From NCBI GenBank assembly GCA_964019425.1, contig OZ025867.1:186001-250000 (forward strand): 64,000 nucleotides of DNA, in the 5' to 3' direction. The notes beneath the pieces were generated by a model, which was not told where the DNA came from, did no database searches, and worked only from the letters and a program-made list of their open reading frames with translations. Shown here piece after piece: positions 32,601 to 44,937 of this stretch. How positions within the stretch are numbered: position 1 is the stretch's first letter; each line of letters begins with the position of its first letter. The stretch is from Flectonema sp. DT1601. Its lineage: Eukaryota > Euglenozoa > Diplonemea > Diplonemida > Diplonemidae. The position numbers and the translations under genes were made by a program.

Positions 32601-35574
32601 TTTAAAGAAGATATTTAACATTGCGAGAGCACAGGCGGTGTTTCCTGATCTGTTTGATCATTTAGATGCGAATAAGTCAGATTTATTGTTTGAATCTTAC
32701 GGTATTGGTGTTACCACTCTCGAAGAAGTTTTTATGAAAATAGCTGCTGGAGAAGAATCATTATCGCCACGAAGAAGTAAACCTTCTGAAGAACACCGAG
32801 CAGGGGATGCTAATTCAGATTTTAAACTGTACAGTATCGCTGATTCTGATTGTCCACCTGTTTCACAACGCGCATTGCAAATCAGACAATTTGGAGCTCT
32901 GTTTGGAAAACGAATTCATTGCGCGAAAAGAGATAAGAGATTAATCTGTTTTCAGTTTATTGTTCCGATCATCGTGATTCTATTCGCTTTGATGTTGGGA
33001 AGGTTTAAGATTCCAGCACAGCCCAGCATCTCATTAGGAGCAGATCAATACGACCAACCAATACATTTTCCATACGGAGATAACGGTTCTGCATTATTTG
33101 ATGGATGTAAGTCGAGAACTCATTGTGGGTTTCTGAATTCACAATATGATCTTCAATACTACGGACTGAATAGTTCAGTTGTTACCAGCAGATTACTAAA
33201 AGAATATGATGACCACAAAGGTATTGACAGACCTGTTTCAATATGCGGCAGTGACAACTTCGAATCACAAAATAGTTCATCCGCACCGCCATCAACCATA
33301 ACATTGCTTCACAATTCTACGTGGTATGCTGCATTCCCATCGGCTTTAAACATGTACCACGATGCTCAGCTAAAGTCTGTTGAAGGTGTGACTGCATCCC
33401 TGCATGCAAGAAACCATCCTCTACCATTTTCAAATTACATACAAAAACTAATTGATAGCTACATCGTGTTAATCATGGGAATAAACATATTACTTCCGTT
33501 TACGTTGTTGCCTTCAAACTATATGTCTTTTATTGTAAAAGAGAGAGAGTGCAAGGTATGTAGTGGTAATTAACATTATAAAATTAAATAATCGAGAATA
33601 TAAATAAATAAAAAACAGGCAAAGCATCTTCAATTGATCTCAGGGGTGAAGCTGTCAGCGTACTGGTTGTCATCATTTGTGTTTGATTTGGTGATGTATT
33701 GTTGTACATTGTATGATTTTTTTTAATTTTTTGTATTATAATTTTTAGCAATCTTTTTATTATGTAAAAAAACAACACCACCCCACAGGATGTTAGCTTT
33801 GATACTCTTCTTCTTGGATGATCGTTCGGAATTTATTGGATCTCCGTCTGCATTCTTCGCAACTCTGATGTTGTTTTTATTCTATGGTATCTCGTCGATT
33901 GCTTGCAGTTATGCTGTTTCGTTTTTCTTTCAAAGTCACACTCAGGCTCAGACCATTGGATCTGCGGGTAATCTCGTAACAGGATTCGTATTAGTAATCG
34001 CTTCATTCATATTAGATGAAATCGACTCTACTAAAGACGTCAATGCTGTTTTGAAATACATAAACAGACTCGTTCCTTCATACTGTCTTGGCGAAGGGAT
34101 TATAAATTTATCCTCACTTGGTATTGACGCTGTGTTCGGTGACGCTGTGAGCCCCTTGGAATGGAACACAACAGGTGTTCAGATAACATACATGGCAGTT
34201 ATGACACCGTTGTATATTCTTGCTGTTTATGCATTGGAAAAAATGCCAACGCTTAGATTCAAGGACTTGTTTATTAAAGATAAAAGAATGAAGAAAGCGA
34301 GTGAAGCAGCAGGTGGTGATGCTGAACAAAAGATAGGTCTCATGGATTCTGTTCAGAATTTCGATGAAGATATGGCAGTGGCACAAGAGCGCCTTGATGT
34401 TGACGATGGAAGGGAAGGTGATTTAGTTACAGTGAAAGAGTTACGTAAAGTATGGCCAGCACCTCGTTTAACTGGTCGTCCTAAAGTAGCTGTTCAATCT
34501 CTTTCATTTGGAGTTCAAAGAGGAGAGCTATTCGCCTTTCTCGGTACTAATGGAGCTGGTAAAACAACAACACTCTCGGTGCTATCAGGAGAGTACCAAC
34601 CAACATCTGGGATAGCAACCATCGCTGGTCATGATGTCGTCGCCAATCCAACAGAAGCTAAAAAACACATGGGACTCTGCCCTCAATTCGATGCTCTCTT
34701 AGACCACCTCACTCCTGATGAACATCTTTCATTGTTTGCTGACTTACGAGGAATTCCTTTAGACAAGAAACAGGAATCTATTGAAACATTAATTACAGCT
34801 TTAGACTTAACTGAGCACAGGAAGAAGAAATCAAAAACACTGAGTGGAGGAAACAAGAGAAAGCTTTCAGTAGCGATTGCTCTCATAGGTGGACCTCCCG
34901 TAATATTTTTAGATGAACCAAGTGCGGGTATGGATCCTGTTGCAAGAAGAGGTCTATGGAGAGCATTAGAAGACGCCTGTAGGGACAGATGTGTCGTTCT
35001 TACCACTCATCACTTGGAAGAGGTAGAAGGTCTTTCCCACTTAAATCACAGAGTCACTATTATGGTTGATGGGAGACTTCAATGTCTGGGTTCACTCCAA
35101 CAAGTAAAATCACGATTCGGAGCCGCCTACGAGCTTTGCTTGCGACTAGAGTCTCAGTCGTGTGATGCAGCCGTGCGATCGTTAATTCAGAAATTATATC
35201 CAAATAGTGCTTTAGAAGAGGCCGCATATATGCGACTGACTTATAAAATTCCAATGCCTGTGTCGTTATCGAAACTCTTTCGAACGATAGAAGAGAATCG
35301 TGATGTTGGAATATGTGAGTACTCAATAAACGAGACTTCGTTAGAACAAGTATTTATAAGAATTTCTGAACGTGCTCAACGTGATACGGAGGGTAATGAA
35401 ATTATTCATCAGCCCGGTGAGCCGACAGCTCCGTTTGTAGCACCGCAATTGGCTCCTCCAGGTGCGTCTGTTGAATTAAATATCATCGATAACGACAGGG
35501 ATGTCGTCCCAGTCGAGGAAGACATTATTGAAATCGCGGACAAACCGAATAACGAGAATGAAGTTTTAGAATAA
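29680..35574 (+). CDS. Full-length ABCA-subfamily ABC transporter, two introns
   Basis: Exons 29680-33555, 33619-33710 and 33789-35574 join in frame to 1917 residues. Intron 1 (63 nt) starts GTATGT and ends AAAACAG; intron 2 (78 nt) starts GTATGA and ends CCCACAG. Exon 2 restores the ABCA-type 'KHLQLISGV' loop and the following membrane helix, which supports the model. Layout: TM1, a large extracellular loop and TM2-6; NBD1 with Walker A GHNGAGKT (683-690), signature LSGGQ (from 782) and FLDEP ending E807; a second membrane half; NBD2 with GTNGAGKT (from 1575), LSGGN (from 1674) and FLDEPSAGMD around 1699. ABCA proteins move phospholipids or sterols across membranes using ATP. The Gln-to-Asn change in the second signature is mild. 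The acidic N-terminal 60 residues are cytosolic. The substrate cannot be read from sequence. Confidence 0.93.
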
Positions 35575-35780
35575 TTATTTTGACTTTTTTTTTCTTTTTT
35601 TTTTTTTTTTTTTCTCCATATTTTCTATCTTCCCCCCCTCTGCTAAAGTCGAGGGGTGCTCAGTTGAATTATGGATTAGAAAATTTGACGTTTTTTTTTT
35701 CTTTTTTTTTTTTTTTTCCTATCGACACTTTGAGTATTCTGGCATTTCTTTTTCCCCCTTCTTTCCCCATCTAAACGTAT

Positions 35781-35900
35781 ATGAACTATGTTTTAATCTC
35801 TTTCTCGCCCAATCTTCGCAATGCTAACTTCGCGATACTCGTACTGACTGTGCTGTCTTTAGTGGCTGGGCACTACGTCGAGTCGGTTCTTCAATTATGA
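35781..35900 (+). CDS. Possible 39-residue membrane microprotein
   Basis: ATG to TGA encodes 39 residues with a hydrophobic core (FAILVLTVLSLVAG) followed by HYVESVLQL. Local GC is clearly higher than around it. It starts about 200 nt after the ABCA stop on the same strand. No pyrimidine-AG is seen directly upstream, so it may equally be an exon remnant or chance. Confidence 0.2.
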   Translation: MNYVLISFSPNLRNANFAILVLTVLSLVAGHYVESVLQL

Positions 35901-36612
35901 TGGTCTGGTCAGATAGCAGTTACGGAAAAAAAAAAAAAAAAAAAAAAGAAAACATAAAATTTTATAATTCTCTTCCCTGTTGTTATTATTGACACTGGAT
36001 GGTGGCTGACGGCTTCTTTTCCCATTTTTTTTTTTTTTTTTGCAAAATATGTTGCCGCAGTGTTCAATTCTTAACTCTGGTGTTTTTTTTTTTTTTTTGG
36101 GGGAGTAAAAAAATGGTTTTTTTTTCAACTTTTCGATTGTTGTTCATATAACTGTTTGTCAGCCAAAAAGAATCAGTAAATAAAAATAATAGGGAACGGG
36201 AGTTACTGAACGCGCAGCATTCATTTTTTGCGTGAACAATTCAAGCCAACAAAAAAAAAAAAAAATAGTAGCCAGTTATGAAGTAGTCAATTCTTTTTAA
36301 ATGTATTGGGAGATCGCTTTCCCAGTAGCAAACGAGTAAAAAAACTGGTTTTCGATTCATTTTGATGTGTTGTTTTTAGTGATCGTTGTAATTTTGTATT
36401 TTTTCTTGTTCTTTTTTTTTCTCCACACCCTCACGAAAGAGAAACATTTTTTTTTTGTAAGGGTTTTTTTTAATAATAATATTAAACAACACTTTATTCG
36501 GACCTTGATTTAGTCTTCCGATTATTCTTTTTCTTGATATTTACAAAAGCATTTTAAGAACAAAAATGAATATTAAGAACATGTAAAAAAAGTACATTTA
36601 CTTTTTTTTTTT

Positions 36613-36655
36613 TCAGTTTAAGCCGATTCACGAGTTTCGTGCCCAAACAAAACAT
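36613..36655 (+). repeat. Dispersed repeat C, copy 1
   Basis: About 42 bp beginning TCAGTTTAAGCCG and ending CAAACAAAACA. It matches 54270-54310 at about 35 of 41 positions by eye. Too short to classify. Confidence 0.35.
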
Positions 36656-36707
36656 TAACATTTGTTGTATTATGATTTTTCTGTATAGTCTTAGTTATAA
36701 TTAATCT

Positions 36708-36850
36708 CCCCTACGACTCGAGTAGTCAAGGAAAGCCTTACGTCGGGTTCGTCCACTGTTGTGGTAGCCCAGGCAAGAGGTGCTCAACTACGTTAACGTA
36801 GCCTCCACCAAAGAAATCAGGCAAGAGTTCCGATGTCTTTTGTTTTCATG
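36708..36850 (+). ncRNA. GC-richer island with 14-bp palindrome, possible structured RNA
   Basis: A stretch with much higher GC than the A/T-tract DNA around it. It contains the perfect palindrome CTACGTTAACGTAG at 36788-36801, flanked by GGTG and CACC that could extend the stem, and a small AAGG-AAAG-CCTT hairpin. GGGTTCGTCC at 36756 loosely resembles a Pol III B box. No known family is recognised. Confidence 0.2.
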
Positions 36851-36942
36851 GTGACGGTACTTTTTTTATTGTTTTTATTTTTGTGCAAAGACCTACGGTA
36901 TTTCTTCCCAGATAGCTTTCGTATCGTATTAAATCCAACCCC

Positions 36943-36975
<33 letters not shown>

Positions 36976-37709
36976 TTGACTTTCGTTCCTCAAAACAAAA
37001 CAAAAAAGAGGAAGAAAAAAATGAAAAGGTTCCTTCACGCACCTTAATATTAACTTGACTACTTAAACTTCCAGCTATCAAAAGCAACCAGTATTGCTAC
37101 TGGTTCCATTTTAAAGAGAAGGAAAAAAAAATTATGAAACTCTTACAGTTATTTTTTGTTTTTGGTCATAGCCCTTATTCGTTGCTGGCCTCCATTTTGT
37201 GATGTAATCCTTTACTTCAATCCCCTCGTCCTCATTCTGATGGTGAGTCTGTGAGTTATGGTATCAAAGAGAAAAAAAAAAAAAAAGAAATATAGAAATT
37301 TAGTTTTCTACTTCGAATCCAACAATCACGGAGTCAACTCCTGGAGGGATTTTAACTCTTCAGCTACAAAAAAAAAAAAAAAAAAAAAAAAAAAAACGTC
37401 TGTATAAGAATAGAGGCGTTCTTTTCATACATAAGTCTATTCCCCATATTATTTACTTTCTGTTTAGGTATCCATCCCTTTGTTTTGGGTACTCAATTAC
37501 AGAGATAAGTACAAGTACTACGTTTACAAAGGGAACATATATCAACTTGTATCTGTTAAGCAATTTATGTATTAGTTACCTTCACAGACAAAGACCAAAA
37601 CAGATGGTGACGTGATCCTAGAACTTTATTGATAAGAACTGCATTATTTTTATATAACACAACTTTTTTTGATCAGAAATTTAAAAAAGAAGGGAAAAAA
37701 AAAAAAAAA

Positions 37710-38597
37710 ATGTCAGTGGAGGCAGCAGCGGGGGAATTACTAGAAATCGGTGCCGGGGTCATCATCAACAAGATGGAGGAAAAGGAAGAGGCCGATTATA
37801 TCAAAGAAAAAGAGAACAGAAAGGAACGAGAACTCATCCACAGCACGAACAGTATCCGACACGATTCAAGTGCAGTGCTACGACAGGAAGGTAATCTTGA
37901 AGACTCTATGCACCTTCTAACTAAGAAACACTTTGAAGGTTTGAACGTAGAACCAACACCTCAAATTGTTGAGGGAATCGTATTATGTGAAGGGAAGGAA
38001 TACCCAAGAGCCATTCGCATCCTCCGTAAGAACACAGAAGAACCTGGCACAGTTAACTGGTGCCGTATGGTTCTGTATTCCAGTTATGCAACATTTTTCC
38101 ATTGTTCAAGGTTATATTTCCTCAACAGAGACCTCGCTAAGCAAGAAGGATCAAAGTGCTGTGGTAAACCAGAGAGATTCACACAACTCTCAGAGGAAAT
38201 GAGAGAACTAATCAGGCAATCCTTGAAAGATTGCCATGAGGTCGCTAGAACTATTTTAGATGCTGAAAAATCAGTCATGGGAGAAGAATTAGATTTGACT
38301 TGTCAAATGTGTTTTTCAATTATGTCACTTGGGAACGCATATCAGTTGCAAGATGATAAATTTTTAGACCACGCTTTGGGACTCGCAGGTGTCTGGGCAA
38401 ACAAGAGAAACACAGTTCTCGCACATACCGAAAAAGCAATGTTAGAATCAAAGCGTCTGGAAGATCCGATGCAAAAAATCAACGAAGCAATGGATGGCAT
38501 GGCAAAAGACTTAATGAAGTTGGGTAAAAACGTCAAAAATCAGGGTTCGTCAAACATCGCCCAGTTAGCCATCAGCACTATCACCTCAGCTATTTAA
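37710..38597 (+). CDS. Helical protein of unknown function
   Basis: The 295-residue protein opens with an Ala/Glu/Gly-rich segment and a very charged helix at about 20-50. Alternating helices follow across the rest, with spacing suggestive of TPR-like pairs at about 65-245 but no clear TPR consensus. The end is Lys- and Met-rich, then Ser/Ala/Ile. Five Cys occur in the middle, including CC and CQMC, with no zinc-finger spacing. There is no signal peptide or membrane helix. An in-frame TTG lies further upstream, but the first ATG is at 37710 and the sequence before it is an A tract. TTTTTTTGATCAG ends 33 nt upstream. I do not recognise the family. Confidence 0.7.
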   Translation: MSVEAAAGELLEIGAGVIINKMEEKEEADYIKEKENRKERELIHSTNSIRHDSSAVLRQEGNLEDSMHLLTKKHFEGLNVEPTPQIVEGIVLCEGKEYPRAIRILRKNTEEPGTVNWCRMVLYSSYATFFHCSRLYFLNRDLAKQEGSKCCGKPERFTQLSEEMRELIRQSLKDCHEVARTILDAEKSVMGEELDLTCQMCFSIMSLGNAYQLQDDKFLDHALGLAGVWANKRNTVLAHTEKAMLESKRLEDPMQKINEAMDGMAKDLMKLGKNVKNQGSSNIAQLAISTITSAI

Positions 38598-39944
38598 AAA
38601 AATTAACTTTTTTTTTTTTTTTTTTTTTTTAAAACGCGGACTAGTCCACGAAAACTTCGATTTGCCTTAGTAAGGAAGGTTTGATTGTCCTCTCACATGT
38701 GGTATCTTGATACCCTTGTGTGAGCTATTCGATTTCTCCTCATGAAAGAAAAAGAACAAAATAAAATCCTGTTTTTCGATTCCTATTTAATGAGAGGTAA
38801 TGTGTGTCGGGCGTGTCTTGCTCGAAAATATTGCTTGCACGTGTTCCAGGGTGAGAGGGGTAACCCATCGTGATAGAATAAGAGTCATCACACAAAGAAC
38901 AAAAACAAAAAAAAAAAAAATCTCACTTGGGGAACGTTGTGAGTGGACAAGATCGATTCCCGATACACACTTTTTTTTTACCTTGAGCGTCGCTTGAGTT
39001 AAGTAGACGAATCGAAAAATAAATCTCTTGCAGTCCTGCAATTCCTCGCAGTTTCTGACCCTAATTTATTTATTTATGTTATTTTTCTGTTCTCAATCCC
39101 CCCAGTTGCTGTCACTTCGGTGAAGTCAAAAAAACAAAAAGCGTGTCTCACGTATTGTGGTGACAGTTTATTTTTGCTTTTTTTTTTTTGTTGTTGTTGT
39201 TGTTTGCAAAGTATCTGATTTTTATATTTTCCTTCCCCCCTTTTGGTTGATCAAAGTGACTTTTTAAGAAGAAGAAAAAAAAAAAAAAGGGTTTTAACTT
39301 TGATACAATTGCACATTGTTGTTATTTGTCTGAATTAAAAACTAAAACAAAAAAAAAAAATTATTATTATCGATTTCCCCCCCCCATCCACTTTCCATCT
39401 CTTGTATAGATTATTATGACAACACATTCATTCTTTATAAGTATGCTCAATTTATTATTCCCCTATTTCCTCCCCTCCTTCCATTTCTTCTTGTGTAGCT
39501 CAGTACTGGAGTGACGTTGTGCTGTGATTGATTGTTGTAAAGGGTCTTGCCTTATAAGGAAGGAAAAAACTAAATAAAAAATTAATTTTAAAAAAAAAAA
39601 AAAAGAGTATCAGTACCTCACTAAATAATTCTCTAACATTTTGTTTTTTTTTGTTTGTGCGCAACCGTTACGCTGCCACAATTCGCTCGTAAAACGTGTC
39701 TTCGAGATGGAAAAAAAAAAAAAAAAAAAAAACGTAATTTAGAAAAGAGTTCTTCGAGCACACCTAGTTGTGTAAGTCGGACTTTCTTTTCGAGTCTTTT
39801 GTGAACTACTTTACATATTCTAACTAACATTGATATGATATTCGTTCACAAGCAGGGTGACTTTGTAATGACGACAGGTGAGAAAGTAATCTTCTTCGTC
39901 TTAACTTCTGATTATAATTATTTTACTTTCAGGTGGGGTACTCA
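38598..39944. other. Intergenic/3' UTR with hairpins
   Basis: About 1.3 kb. A T run follows the stop, then the palindrome GGACTAGTCC at 38638-38647 and an imperfect hairpin at 38692-38724 (CTCACA...GGTATC against GATACC...TGTGAG). A short open stretch from an ATG at 38800 ends at a GTGAGA at 38851 and could be an upstream exon, but nothing confirms it. Another GTGAGA to TTTCAG interval (39879-39932) could be a 5' UTR intron of the next gene. Confidence 0.45.
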
Positions 39945-41136
39945 ATGAATCCGATAGCGAGAGGAACCCTTTCGCATGCGCTTCGTGGTCAGACGCGGAC
40001 GTACTACCCAAAGTATGTTTTGTCTTACTCTTCACATGAAATAACTAACCAGCGAGATATCAACAAACCAAAACAGCTCTACGAAAGTCCACTTCAACCT
40101 CCAAGCTGCACAAGAAAAATGGGGCACACATGAGAAGGTGAAATCCATGTCCGAATTATATAAAGAGTTGGAAGAGCCTCTGGGGGTACGTGATTACGTT
40201 TTTTATTTTATTTTTAAAACTTTTTAAAAAAACAAAAAACCAAAACAAAAACAGCAATGTGAAGATATCATGGCAACATGGAGAGAACTAAAATGGTTCA
40301 ACAGAGACGTGTCAAATGATCTAAAGAATAGAATTAACTCTGTTCTGTCTCAGAAATATGATTATGGTCAAGAAGTTAACCTACTAGAGAGAGTTCTACT
40401 TCAATATTCAATGATGCAGAATGGTAGATTCGAACACGCTTTTCACGGATATTTTAGAATGACTGATAGCGGTGTGTTGAAACATGAAAGAAATCCTTTA
40501 TGGGATCACGTAAGAAGGCTAATCCTTAGTAACATACCGGTCATCGATGATCTACATAAGTTTGCGGGATTCTCTAATGAAGGTTATCGATCTTCATTAG
40601 GAACCTTAATGGCTAAATCACTTGAACACAGTCAACCATCAGCGAAGGTTAATTTAGTATCTGATTATTCAAAGGTTCCATTTCAACATCGTCAGAAGCA
40701 TGGCGACCATCATCTAGTTAGAGTTCTCGCAACCCAAGAAATGACTTCTGAAGGTGAAGGTAATGATTATTTACTAATCCATCCTCATACAGAGATTGAA
40801 GGTGCTCATCACTTATCTCTTATAATTGTTGGAAGTGAGAATCGCTTTCGTCGTAAAACTCAAGTTCCAAATATTGAAACTCGAGAGCTGATGGCTCGCC
40901 GATGTGAATCTGTTTTCAGTCTTGATGCGAACACTGTCCACCCTCATGTCATTCTAACTCCTCCTTGGATGTTAGATCGTCATTCGCTGTTGAAGATTCA
41001 CACTTTTATTGGAGGTGTGTCTCCTGCTTATTCTGACTGGCTGCCATACTATAACTTCTCTCTTCCGCCCGGGTTCGATCCCGACTGGGCATACCAAGTT
41101 AAAAAGGACACCGAAGATGAGTACTACCAACTGTAA
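39945..41136 (+). CDS. Unknown 360-residue protein, two introns, possible mitochondrial presequence
   Basis: Exons 39945-40012, 40053-40185 and 40255-41136 join in frame. Intron 1 is only 40 nt, starts GTATGT and ends CTAACCAG with CTAAC as a likely branch site. Intron 2 is 69 nt, starts GTACGT and ends AAACAG. Ignoring exons 1 and 2 would give a truncated 288-residue product starting at 40270. The first 20 residues have Arg and no acidic residue (MNPIARGTLSHALRG), compatible with mitochondrial import. The body is soluble and mixed alpha/beta, with conserved-looking HPHTEIEGAHHL and HPHVILTPPWML segments. There is no membrane helix. ACTTTCAG ends 12 nt before the start. I do not recognise the family. 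Confidence 0.75.
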
Positions 41137-41586
41137 GAAGTTACAATTAGTACTTCAGATACTGATACAGTCATCCATTGTGGTGGTGCAGAGTCACACC
41201 TGAGGAATGCAATTCAAGTTAGAATTATACTTCTTAATGTGATGTGCTATTCTTATTAGCGATAGCTTAGTTGAATTCGGCGCCATCCTTCAGCACCATA
41301 ACTACTTAGTATTCAGGTTAATAGTTTCAAGCTGCTGTTATATTTTATTACGTTCATTCCTTTTGTGTGATCGGAAGTCCAAAAAGGGAGAAAATCGAAA
41401 AAAACCTAAAATCAGTTCTATTTCAGTGTTTTGTTCAAAGGAAGTGTGAAGACACTTGAAATCTCGTTCATCTGTTGGAAAGGTTATGTTTTGTTTTGAT
41501 TATTGTTCTTTTATCACAGTTCTATAAACATTTATCGAAGAGTTAGATTCATATTATAAGTTACACAACAGTAAAGAGTCACAACC
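41137..41586. other. Intergenic without recognised features
   Basis: About 450 bp, less A/T-tract-rich than elsewhere. CACAACAG ends 15 nt before the next start codon. Nothing else seen. Confidence 0.5.
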
Positions 41587-42376
41587 ATGGCTTACATACC
41601 CCCTCCGAGTATGATGAATATGTTAGCATCAGATACGATACCACACTCATCAGCACATACGCCGCCTCCACCGTCAGAGGCGGCGACTGATAGAGAAATT
41701 AATAAAGTTCATGTGTCTCCGATTGCTGAGGGAGTCGATGAAGATTCTCTTAGAATGGTATTCTCAGCTTGCGGTAATATCGTTAAGGTGACCATCTTTC
41801 GTAAAAACGACTCCACACGATATGGTTTCATTGAATTCACAGACGGTGATTCTGCCAAAACCGCAGTCCAAATGAGCGGCGTCCTCATTGGTGGCACAGC
41901 TGTAAAAATCGCTAACAGTAAAGCACAGAAACCTGTTACTGTTGACGCGTTAGGTCTCCGACCGTCACAGAAAACTGGAACAGCGTTAGAAAATGAAAAT
42001 CAATACACAAAACAACTATTCGACGCATCGAACGCATACCTCCGATGGCAGGAAGAAGAGAGAGAGAGAAAGGCAAGACAAATTCAAAAAAGTATAATAG
42101 AAAAGAAAAGACAGCAAAAACGGGAACAGAAGCGACTCGAACAAGAAGAACGTGAGGAATTCTCAGACGGCAGCTTTGACTCTGCGATGAGTACGGAAGA
42201 ACGAAAACGTCGAAAGCGAGGTCGTCGTCGTGGATCTTCGTATGAACCTACTCAACTTAAATGTAATTTATATCTCGCATGATAAATAATAAAAAAACAG
42301 ATCATCTTCAGGAGAGAGTTCAACATCAACAATGCCATCACCACCTCGAATCGCATATCAAGGACCTCCAGCCTAG
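41587..42376 (+). CDS. RRM-domain RNA-binding protein with basic and serine-rich tail, one intron
   Basis: Exons 41587-42239 and 42301-42376 give 242 residues. The 61-nt intron starts GTATGA and ends AAAACAG; splicing turns the RGRRRGSS end into a Ser-rich tail and a Pro-rich terminus, which I prefer to the unspliced 231-residue reading. An AG 11 nt further on would also stay open, so the last exon is provisional. One RRM spans about 40-115 with RNP2 VHVSPI and RNP1 RYGFIEFT. The segment after it (SKAQKPV) resembles CID8-type and SREK1-type RRMs. A long charged helix at about 150-200 and an Arg/Lys cluster follow. A role in mRNA processing or translation is likely; the exact orthologue is open. 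Confidence 0.8.
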
Positions 42377-42623
42377 AGTCGATTAGTTGATTACATAGAG
42401 TCTCGCTATTACCGACATACTATTAAAAATAGTCGTTAGGTTGCTTCATTGGCACCTTTTTTTATACTTCCAGGTTGGAACTTATTTCTTATCGCAAACA
42501 AATATTATTAAATTGTTATTTTTAAAAAAATGAATGTGTTTTTTTTTTTTTTTGTTTACTTTTTTTTTAATTGAACACCCTTCAGGGTCACATAGCGGGG
42601 CGGGGGGGACTTGAATACTAAAA

Positions 42624-43939
42624 ATGTCGCTCTTGGCGATGCCATTCTTAATCATCAACTATGGTGGTGAAATGATTTATATACTAGAACAACGACTTCA
42701 CAGTCAGCAAATTAAAGTTGAAAAGGCTCAAAAAGTCTTACATGATTTAACAAGAGCGTTATTCAACGAAGAGTTCATTCAAGAGCTACTCAGACCACAA
42801 GCACTGTACACTCCGGAACAAGCAAGAGACGTGTGTGATAAATTAGCACAAAGCAGCATAATGAAACTATCCACTGACTCAATGGATAAGCTTTTTGACT
42901 TAGTCGTCATGGGTGTTAAATACCAAGTGATGAGCGTCAGACATCCATGTGAACTGATTGATGTTACCCTCAATCACATTGATTACATCTCTCAGTTAGG
43001 ACAGCAATCTGGAACTACTACCGATACCATGGATAAAGCAAGAAGTTCTTTTATAAACTTTGCAAAAGATCTTCGCGCATCTGAGTACGCTCAAGTACGT
43101 CAAGCTCTCTTAGATTTCAGCATACGGAAGCGTGTCAAAGTTAGTTTATTTTTGCAAGAGCAAATGCAACATCACGACGGTCGATTTGTTTTCACTATCG
43201 GAGGACCTCTTCCTAATGAACAGCTACTTGAAGCACCTGGTAGCATTACATATGATGATGGGTCAAGTGAATCATTTAAATATCCCCTCGCAGATAGCCT
43301 CCAGCCGAAGCTTTGTGGCGATCCTTACAACGCTGAAAACCGTGACTGCTCATTGGGGCAGAATTTTTACACTGTCGATCGGTATGGATGTTATCTTTGT
43401 GTTTTGTTGTTTTGATTACGTGAATTGGATTTATGTGTTCTTCATTAAAAAAATTATTAATATAAAGAAACAGGAAGCGCAGCCACCAACCCTCAAGCGA
43501 TTCAAAGAAGATCGCTCCACCTCAAAAGCATGGAGATTCTGGTTCAGCAACCTTAGCAAGTAAATCATCGCAGAGCGCAGGAACTGCAGAGTTGAATTCA
43601 CTTGGCAGTCTTCTTGGGATTTCAGGAGACAGACCAACATCAGCGTTCTTCAGGGTATCTCTGTTTGACGATCCCGAAGGGGTATGTGTTTATTTAACGT
43701 AAGTAGGAAATTGTTATTTTTATTTTTTACTATAAAAACAAACTAATCGTCAACAGCAATCACAAGGAGGAAGCTCATCCGCGAACACAGAAGTCATTAA
43801 CATCCCAAAAATGACTCGAGAAGACTTAGAGAGATACAACCCAGAACTCTGTGGAGTCATCGATGGTATCGACGTGCCTGATGTCGATCAGAAGCCTCAA
43901 GAGATTACTGATTTACTTGACCTTGTCGCTGATAGTTAA
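42624..43939 (+). CDS. OSCP1: OSCP1 (organic solute carrier partner 1) orthologue, two introns
   Basis: Exons 42624-43381, 43474-43681 and 43757-43939 join in frame to 382 residues, close to the animal protein. Intron 1 (92 nt) starts GTATGG and ends AAACAG; intron 2 (75 nt) starts GTATGT and ends CAACAG. The N terminus (PFLIINYGGEMIYILEQRL) and the block with LLRPQALY, SIMKL and SMDKL...KYQV match OSCP1. The family occurs in ciliated eukaryotes and is linked to flagellar or ciliary function and protein transport, so its presence argues for a flagellated cell. The C-terminal part made by exons 2 and 3 is Ser-rich, then acidic, and ends LLDLVADS. CACCCTTCAG ends 38 nt before the start, and the RRM gene ends only about 250 nt upstream. 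Confidence 0.9.
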
Positions 43940-44659
43940 GTGTCAATGAGTGATTCTTGTGGTCTACTTGTCGCGTTATGATACGGAAAAGGGATACCGT
44001 CTGGGGTAGGGGAAAAAAAAAAAAAAAAAAAAATTTAACTTAACTTAACAAAAAAGAAAAAAAAAAAAAGAGAAACCAAAATGATAAAAGAGAGGGGGAA
44101 GGAAGGAAGGAATCTAAAAAGAAAAAGAAAAGATCTAAACTCTTAAAACATCCGCCGCGAGGTGGAATACTTTTTAGAGAGACGGTGAGATACTTTATCT
44201 TTGCTGATGTTTTGATGGCCGAAAAACTACGTTAGGCGGCAACTTCTCTAATGAGAGAGAGAGAGTATTTTATTTGGGATTCCAATCTCATTACACACCA
44301 TGCTACACTACTATGTGCTATTTATCAGTTCCGATGAGTGTTTTGTTCCCCCAGGCTCTTGAACAGGGGGGTCTACCCCGCCTCCCTTTTTTTTTTTCTT
44401 CCTCGTCCCAATTCTTCTCCCTTTTTTTTCTTTTCTTTCTAACAAACATTTTCCATTCCCAAGATTTCCCTGCCCAGCGACTAAACCAGTCACCTCGAGT
44501 AGTGTTGTACATCAACTTTTGGGTTCGCTTGGTTGAGGTGTGTCATTTCTTATATGAGTAAAATAAGGCAACCTACGAAGGCCTCATGACGATTCTTTTT
44601 TTTGGGATTCGTCGTTGGTTTTCTCTTAAAAAAGGCTATCGTGTCTTTAAGAGCGATGC

Positions 44660-44691
<32 letters not shown>

Positions 44692-44903
44692 GGAGGAGGA
44701 ATGGAAAGAAAAGGAAAGAGATTTAAAAAAAAAATTGTACCACTACTTAGCCACGTCTAAAAAATCCATAATAACGTTACATGTGATTATTGATGGGGCC
44801 CTTCAGTTTATTCTGATGAGTTTTTAAAAGCTGTTTGATATTTGTTCATTTGCACGGTATCAGTCCTGTTTTAAAAAATGTAAGCAAAAGCCAAAAAAGG
44901 AAG

Positions 44904-44937
<34 letters not shown>

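Larger units (their letters stand above)
35575..37709. other. Intergenic with small ORF and GC-richer palindromic island
   Basis: About 2.1 kb, mostly A/T tracts. Two segments depart from this: an ORF of 39 codons at 35781-35900 and a GC-richer island at 36708-36850, both listed separately. A sequence at 36613-36655 (TCAGTTTAAGCCG...) also resembles 54270-54310. Confidence 0.5.
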
